Of a stretch of DNA of 64,000 bases, positions 56,781 to 64,000 are shown piece by piece. A program made the position numbers and the translations under genes. The notes under the pieces are model-generated. The model made no database searches. It saw nothing but the letters and a program-made list of their open reading frames with translations, and was not told the origin of the DNA. Source of the DNA: Rotaria sp. Silwood1 (lineage: Eukaryota > Rotifera > Eurotatoria > Philodinida > Philodinidae); assembly GCA_905250075.1 (NCBI GenBank), contig CAJNOP010000086.1:124001-188000 (forward strand), read 5' to 3'. The first letter of the stretch is position 1. Every line of letters starts with the position of its first letter.

Positions 56781-58837
56781 CTAAAGAAATAAGAAAACTT
56801 GACGATGATGACCGCACTTGAGGAAAAAGCATTTAAAGCTGTTTGTATTTTGACTAAAATTATCATGAATAGGACTACTATCGACAATCGGTGTGCTAAA
56901 TGTAATTCTACTGAAACAAATATTGATTTTGAAATTAAAATAAATACCATAGAATACTATTGTGACTTTGGCTTTTTGAAATATAATGTATTTTGTTTTT
57001 ATCAAAATTAGTTTCGGATGAAGAGTTATTACTGTAAAGAGAAACAATTTTGAATATTTTCATTTGATCCTTTTTCGAAATGATATTTTTCTATTGATAA
57101 TAGTATATTAAAATTGAAAATAGTACGCGCTCATGCATGAAGATGATATTACATAGTATGTGTAATTCATAATGTTACTATCCAAATTTTAAATACAATT
57201 TTTAAAATTTTATCTGTGTGAATTTCTAATTAAATATGAGTAAAATATGAATAAAATATTCACTTTTCAGGAGATAAAAATTACTGAGTTCAGTATAGAT
57301 ATCTTGCTCGAGCTAAGGGAATAACTTATAAAGCATTCTATTATTTATTAATTGGTGATGATTTTTATTTTACAATATGAAAAAACTGTATACTAATGAG
57401 TATATTGGACAACACATGTAGTTATAATTTCTAACAGTGAATATGCGTACAATTAGTTTACAAATCTATCAGTTGCATTTCTACTGATATAAATGATGAA
57501 AAACAATTGAAAACACTTTAGTCAAAATTAGGATAAGCGAGCTATCTCGAGTTTAACGATTTGTAACTCTTAGGAGTTTTTATTACTCCAACAACAACAT
57601 GATTCATCATTCTATGAAAAAATATTTAAAAAAAAACGATCTCTAATCATATATTGATATAGGCTAGTATTTATTTGAGCAATAAAAATATTGGAATGAG
57701 CCATAATTAAGATATGGTATAGCAATAATTTTTGAGCAATAAGAAAACTATCTTTGAGCAATTTTATAACATTAAATGTTCAATAATTAATTGATTAAAC
57801 AGCAGTAGTAATTTCATATTTTAGTAACAACAAAAAGGAAAAGTAAGATATTTTTATTTACAATTGATAATAAAAAAAGAAAAATTAATATATTATTGTG
57901 TCAATAAAGCTTTTCTTGCTTCAGCTGGCCTCTCTCCTTTTCTTTTAGTATCAATATCCACGTCTTTTGACTACGGTGGGAGTTTGCACCATTACCTTCA
58001 CCCTGTTATCAAGAGACTAGCTCCATATCATTGTCACTTTCACTATCAGAAATATGCTGCGCTACGCGTTGTGATTGAACCATTTATATAAATTATATAT
58101 TTTATTTTATAAGATGGAAAAAAATACGTATTTGTATAAATAAATTCTTAACATAAGAGTTTTCTCATTCACTATTGGAATTGTCCTATTAATCATCTTG
58201 AGAATTTTCTTATGATTATCTTACACAATATATGGGATTTTTCCAACACTTTTGATCTTTATGTAACACATATCAATGTTCTCTTCTCTGGAAAATCAGA
58301 TATTAAATTCTATTGTCTTCTCAACCTCATTGTTTTTTTCTACGTTTTTTCTCATATACCACTTTTCAAGTGTGTACGAAATAACTCGAACGCACGTAAA
58401 TACATAACAACAAAAACCATACAATCTATACAAATGAATTTGTATTGCCCTTTTTATGTTAAATTTATCTTTAATTTAAATAAACTATTGCTCATTTCAG
58501 TATAATTATTGCTCATATTAATTATTTTATTGCTCAATTAAATATAAGTCATTCATTAATGGTTGAAAAAAGTTGTCTGAATAGGTACTTTTGTAAAGCA
58601 AGAAAAAAGCTGCTTTCAGTAAAAGTTTTTTGTTATCCGACAAAGAAATGAAATTATCATGTACAGAAGTTTTACAAGCTTTGCTTAATTGTTAAAAAAA
58701 TAGGAAAATCTTAAAATAAAATCTGATCTATAAATGCAATTGTTGTGAATTTGATCAAGTCAAAACAATATACTCTTGATTATTGATTCAATCCTTGATT
58801 TAAATTGATCAGTAGATTATTCCAGAGATATCCACGA
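56781..58837. other. AT-rich stretch without a supported gene
   Basis: Mostly very AT-rich with scattered stops. A minus-strand fragment near 57900-58085 reads MVQSQRVAQHISDSESDNDM and, in another frame, DTKRKGERPAEARKALLTQ before TAA. It could be a decayed acidic/basic protein but cannot be joined convincingly. Confidence 0.35.
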
Positions 58838-60571
58838 TTATTTGTCAGATCGTTGTTGAGAACGTTGTTCTGCTTCTTGCTTGATCATTATGTGTTGAAC
58901 ATGTATTGGTAGACCGGGATTGAGACTCAAAGCATAGGACAATAATGTTTTGGGTATATCTTCAAAATCAACCATAATTTTGATGAACATTGTATCGTCT
59001 CGTACATATGGATTTCCTTCTCGTTGAATATTTTCCAAGGGGAAAAATTTTGGTAAGCCACTAGCTGTGTTCATATCTGATCGAGGTCGTTGAAAACTAT
59101 TTGATCGAATGTCTGGTCGAAATGAATCAATAATGTGTCGTTGTGCAGATGTCTGATCATACAAACAAAATGTAACTTTATAGTTGAACGGATATTTTAG
59201 AATCGGATCGTTTAAACCTCGCATGAGCACAAAAAAGAGTGACATATGTGTATGACGAGCATTTCCATCGCCATTTAAATATAAACGAACTCTCATTTTA
59301 TAACCAGTTGGAGATGAATAAAATGGTGGGGAATAAATTGATGTTTGTCTTTCAGATTGTGCATCAACTAGAAAATCAACAAAAAAAATCAAATCTTATT
59401 TTTTCGAAACAACATTTTATTTTTATAGTTCAATGTAAGAGTAAGTATTTAACATACGCAATTTTTCTTGAAAATTTGTAATTTTCCATACAAATGTTCC
59501 ATCATATGAAACATATTTCAAATCATTTATTTTTTCTTGCAATGATGCTAAATCTTCATTGAGAATATCTTGATTATGTTTCACTCCTTGTAAAAAAGCA
59601 TTTGTTTCTTCAACAGATAATTTAATATTCGATAATTGTTCTGCTAAGACTGGATGTGTTATTTGAAGTTGAAGTAATTCATTCATTAGATGTTCTTGAT
59701 CCTTGTTCAATGTTTCGATACCATCTGTTAAGATATGTAGCATTTCATAAAGTTCTTGTAATTGAACTGTGACAGGATTAGAAGCTTCTACAGCTGTTGT
59801 TCGAGGAAGATCAATATCCATTTGTGTATCGTTTAATTGTGAAGACATTCGACGAACAACTTTGAGTATAGAATGTTGATGTTTTTCAGTTAAATAATGT
59901 TCTGTCATTTTGGCACGGATAATCTTAAGAATAAGAATTTTTATATATGTCACTTTCACTCAAAAGAATATCGATACTTGTTCATTACAACCAAAATTTT
60001 TCAATATACAATCAACAATTAGTTGTTGACATTGGGAAATTTTATGTTCATTGTATTTGTTAACTGAATTGAATTGTTTGTCACAAAATACACATTTCGG
60101 ATTTGAATGATATTGATCAAGATGTTTCTTTGAAAGAGAATAATAGATGAAGATTCAGGAATAAAATTAATATAAAATCAATTACTTGATAATTATTTAA
60201 GACATCAGTCCATTGGCAAAAAGAACAATCAATCGATAGTAATTTCATGTCATTTTTGAAGCCACGATCAAGCATTATCTACATAAAAGAAATGTCATTT
60301 TTCTTCCATTATCAGTAGATATCTTACCTCGATTCGTAATGTTTCTGATCTACATTGTGGACATTTAATGGTTGTTCTTTAAAAACAGAAGAATAATGAT
60401 GCTATAAGTTCATAATAATAAAACTTACTCCTGTTGAATGTCAAAACATGATTGACACTGTCGATGTCCACACTTTCCCAATTGTACAGGATCTCGCAGT
60501 ATCAATGAACACACAGGACAAATATATTTCGTATCAAGAATATGTTTATTTCTTGCATCGATACCGACCAT
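58838..60571 (-). CDS. TRAF-family protein (RING, TRAF zinc finger, coiled coil, MATH)
   Basis: Six exons join in phase: 60571-60429, 60376-60328, 60278-60186, 60127-59978, 59923-59458 and 59367-58838, giving 476 residues. Residues 18-55 form a complete RING (CPVC, CGHRQCQSC, CPQC). Zinc-finger segments follow (CSFCQW to H, then CVFCDKQF to H to C, then CILKNFGCNEQ). A coiled coil spans roughly 165-285 (ELYEMLHILTDGIETLNKDQ and following). A MATH domain runs from about 289 (FVWKITNF) through IYSPPFYSSPTGYKMRVRLY, LNGDG and SLFFVLMRG to PKFFPLENI. This is the architecture of TRAF2/3/5-type adaptors and E3 ligases, which trimerise and relay signals from TNF- or Toll-type receptors. Introns are 49-90 bp. 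Unlike the relic at 28499 it is intact. Confidence 0.95.
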
Positions 60572-61025
60572 TAGTATATTATAATTAATATGGAACGAAG
60601 GTTCAATGTTACGTAGATGTAAAATTAGATTTTTTGTTAAGTAAATAAATGAAAATATAATTTTTTGAAATAGAAAAAAGGTAATAAATAATATATCTAG
60701 AATATAAACATTAGTAGGAAAATATTATAAAGATTTCAAATTTTCAAAATAAAAAACATTGAGAAGCTCAAATGAGACCGATTCATTGGTAAAAATTTCG
60801 ATTTTATATGAATCATTATTGATCAAAGTCATTTGAAAAACCAATAGGTCCATCAATGCTTTTTTCTAAATTCGATTGATTTATATAGGCTCCTTCAATC
60901 TATGACAATGATTTATTGTCTGACGTATTTCATAATAATATTAGTACGAGTGGAAATTTTTTCATTTATTTCAAAGAATGATTGATCGATTCATTTATTT
61001 CGATATCTACGCATGATATTGCGTC

Positions 61026-61061
61026 ATTGGGATATATACTAAGCTTCAGGTATATCCCAAT
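61026..61061. repeat. perfect 11-bp inverted repeat
   Basis: ATTGGGATATA (61026-61036) pairs exactly with TATATCCCAAT (61051-61061) around a 14-base loop containing AAGCTT. It could be a small foldback or a miniature-element remnant. Confidence 0.6.
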
Positions 61062-61863
61062 ATCTACCATGAGAAAGCAATCATGCGAATATTTTTGTAT
61101 TAGATAATGATAAAGAATATTTACGTCATTGTTACTAAAGAGAAAGATAGAATGGACAAATATTATAAATACATGTAATTAATTAATTGTTATTAGTCAT
61201 TTTTGTCATAAACATCATATGAATATTAGTCGATGATGTTAAAATGCTTCACTATCGAATAAATTTCATAAAGAAACTATTCGAAAAGTTTTCTATTTAA
61301 ATGACAATAAAGGTTTTTCAAAAAAGAAAAAGATTGATTCTTAGAAATGGGAACTCAGCAAGGTTTTTTTTTCCAAATGATGAAATTTGGGTATTTCGTT
61401 TGAAAAACCCAACAAGGAAGAGAACGTAACAACGATTTGAGAGATTGCGATTTATTTGCATTAGTATTATTGAATACTGATGCTGGTGGAAACAAGTATT
61501 AAATTTTTTTTAAACACTAATACAAAGCATTAAAATAAACTTTTAGTCCTAATATGAAAATATTAGCGTTTTTTAAATACTAATGCTAAGCTGACACTCG
61601 TAGTGATACTACAGTTTCAATTGTTTTACGCTTTTTTTTGTTAACTTAAATAAACAAAATACTTTTTGAATACAAAAACGCATTACATTCATGAGACTAG
61701 AACAGCAAGGTATTTCGCGTCTAATCGCAGACGCTTACTAAACGTCTTTTTCTCGGTTTTCTTAAAAATGGTTTGGTTAAAATAAAGTATACATCTAAAG
61801 ACTATTCTTTGGATTCAGGACGCGTCTTAACTAGAGATGCACCAAGTCCATAATTTGGGTTTA

Positions 61864-61939
61864 GTATGAGTGTGTAGGTGTGGGGTGTGAATGCGGTTCA
61901 ATAGGAGATGAACATACCAACACTCAAAGTCACACCCTG
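61864..61939. repeat. GT/CA-armed foldback, copy 9
   Basis: Left arm GTATGAGTGTGTAGGTGTGG continues GGTGTG. The right arm reads CATACCAACACTCAAAGTCA followed by CACCCTGC. Confidence 0.6.
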
Positions 61940-64000
61940 CAGTTATATTGTGATTACAACGCGACCATGACTCGCCTCAGTCTTAAACTTTATATTCATT
62001 TTGCCAGACTACAAAAATACCGTACAAGAGCCGCGATAGTCTTAATTTGAACGAAAATGACTTCTCTACCATAGATGAATTTTCTTTTACTGTTTCTTTC
62101 CACAAGATATATGTTACGTACCGATTTGTAGTACTTAATGCATAGAAACTCTAGTAATCATGCAAGAATTGAAATAAACTATATTTTCTGAGAAACAATA
62201 AACTTCAAAGTCTTGTTCAAAAGGTTTGAATCTTGAGACTATGATAATTGAATATGCCAGAGTCTCTTCGTTTAGTTTACTTTATATTTCATTAAATCAT
62301 CGATCGTCAGCTTTTGAGTCCTTAATTCATTTTGTAGTTAATCACAAAGAAAAAGATTTTTGGAATTATATTTTAATAGTTTTTTTCTTATGAAAAATAA
62401 TGCAAAACTTGACAAAGAATGCATGATGTATACATTTTTTGATTGATTTCTAGCGTCATCTGTTAAAATTGTTTTGTAAAAGGAAAAAAAGTAATTTGTA
62501 CATTGTTCTATCCGTATTTTTTCGTTGATTCAAGCAGTATCGTATTACTGATCGAGCACCGTTGCCAAGACTAACTTTACAAGAGAGAAAAAATAAAATA
62601 AAATAAAAGAATAACTGACAATTACAAAAAATGCATAGATCTAAAACACAAATCTACAACATATTTTAAGTTGTTTTCTTTTTTTTTTCAAGTGAGTCTA
62701 TCTTTTTACTTTGCAGATTGAAAATAAATATAATTATTGATTTGATTATTCTATGAAATTCTATCACATTGAATCAATGAATTATCTTTAATACGAATAT
62801 AAAATACAACAAATGATAGAGGTATATTAATTATATTACTTTTTCTTCTTTCATTTATTATGCATGTAAAATAATTATTTTGTGAAATGGCATCTTCGCC
62901 TTTGATGAATTATATTGATTCTATTTTATATATTACAAAGAACAATCAGGATTTTCAATGATTGTATTTGATTTTTAATGAGAGAGATGAGTGTGCAGTA
63001 GTGATAAGTCTTGTTCATTTTTTGTGAACTGTTATACCTCTCAAGTCAACCATTACGGATCAACTTCAATTACCGTAAATGGTCGTTAATGTACTGTAAA
63101 GATGTCGTAATATTGCTGTATTGTATCTCATTGTAACTAACAATATGCGGCTCGTATTCATCGACTAGGGCTGTGCTTTATCATTGTCGACAATACATTG
63201 AGTTATATATACAATCTGTCAAACTGTATGACAAGCCAATTATTGTCTTTGTAGATACAAATAAACATACTGGAAAAACAAATCAATCAAATGGATAAAG
63301 AGTCTCAAAAAGAAAAGAAAATGAATAACTTTAAAACAGATCAAGATTTTCGAAGTTATTTTAATCTTATTATCTATAGCCAACAATTTTTAGATATTGT
63401 TTTCTGTCACATGTCTCCTAATCCATTCGATCGATAATCTCTATCTAAGCTAATAGATAGAACTTATAGGGTAGATAGAAATTCAAAAAGGATTCGTGCC
63501 ATTAAATCTTTCTTCTCGAATTATGATCATTTTACTAGATATTCAGTTGATTTCAGAATAACACGATAAAAATCTCAATAAGAAGTTTCGATGTGAAATT
63601 CTACAATATCTTACCAATAGATGATCATAACTTGAAAAGAAAGACCTAATGATACGAAGCATGGTTGAATTTTTACCTTCACTATGAGTTCTACCTATGA
63701 GTGGAAATAGATTTCATAGTTATTCATTAGACTAGACTGATAATTTGATTCTAAAAAACATCAATAAAATATTTTATACAATCACGATCATTTTTTTCTT
63801 TTTGAAGAACATGTTCTTCAGAAATGAGCATTCTCATTGGTAGAAATCTTATCAAGAAGATCGTATTTTAATCTTGTCGGTTATAAAATTTCAATTGTAT
63901 AACATAGATGATTATTTGTTCATGTCCTCTAAAATGCCAATATCTGACGTTAAATTTCATTGATGATGCGCATTTACATAGTAAAGTTACTACACTTCTT

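Larger units (their letters stand above)
60572..64000. other. AT-rich terminal stretch without a supported gene
   Basis: The left edge should hold the TRAF gene promoter. A perfect 11-bp hairpin lies at 61026-61061 and a GT/CA foldback at 61864-61939. A 48-codon open frame from the ATG at 63291 (MDKESQKEKKMNNFKTDQDF) to TAA 63435 could be a first exon or chance. No other coding signal is convincing. Confidence 0.4.

Noticed and set aside
63291-63437. A 48-codon frame starting MDKESQKEKKMNN
   Set aside because: Too short to judge, no clear splice donor, and low-complexity start; mentioned only as a possible first exon.

Overview
The window reads as metazoan nuclear DNA, most likely from a bdelloid rotifer. 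It is AT-rich, and many genes carry GT-AG introns of about 50-80 bp next to a few long, repeat-filled introns. The gene content also fits: NHL-repeat secreted proteins, F-box/LRR relics, RING/TRAF proteins, an LDLR/EGF/7TM receptor, and a vanadium haloperoxidase that animals normally lack. The species assignment is inference; no marker gene is present.

Layout, left to right. A three-exon secreted NHL-repeat gene (3368-6430, +) has a broken piggyBac-like transposase fragment in its second intron. The cohesin gene SMC3 (8802-18100, +) could be rebuilt as 27 exons encoding 1218 residues, with several transposon-like insertions confined to its long introns. Prefoldin subunit 6 (18632-19152, +) follows. 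Next come a 139-bp tandem array with an assembly gap (about 20.4-21.8 kb), a hAT-like miniature element (23511-24031), and a TMEM184/OST-alpha-type membrane protein (24242-25360, -). A RING/TRAF-zinc-finger gene (28499-29130, +) is broken by a one-base frameshift in an A7 run. A secreted vanadium-dependent haloperoxidase (30615-32066, -) follows, then a membrane-protein gene with an in-frame stop (34079-35235, -), a membrane-anchored selenium-binding-protein-like propeller (38237-40214, -), and a small putatively lipidated protein (42649-43146, -). Two decayed F-box genes converge at 44.6-47.5 kb. A single-exon 1589-residue LDLR/EGF/7TM receptor spans 48768-53537 (+). A decayed ABC transporter (about 54.95-56.1 kb, -) and a six-exon TRAF protein with RING, coiled coil and MATH domains (58838-60571, -) complete the gene content.

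The genes do not form an operon or an obvious pathway. SMC3 and prefoldin 6 are housekeeping genes; the rest belong to expanded or accessory families in different states of decay. The most distinctive signal is non-genic. Three or four hAT-like miniature elements have 8-bp target-site duplications that can be read directly. In addition, at least nine short foldbacks with GT-rich left arms and CA-rich right arms (for example GTGTGGGTGTG facing CACACCCACAC) are scattered across the window. Their arms resemble the TGTGGG telomere repeat that I recall for bdelloids. They could be either a tiny mobile-element family or scars of telomere-like repeat addition.
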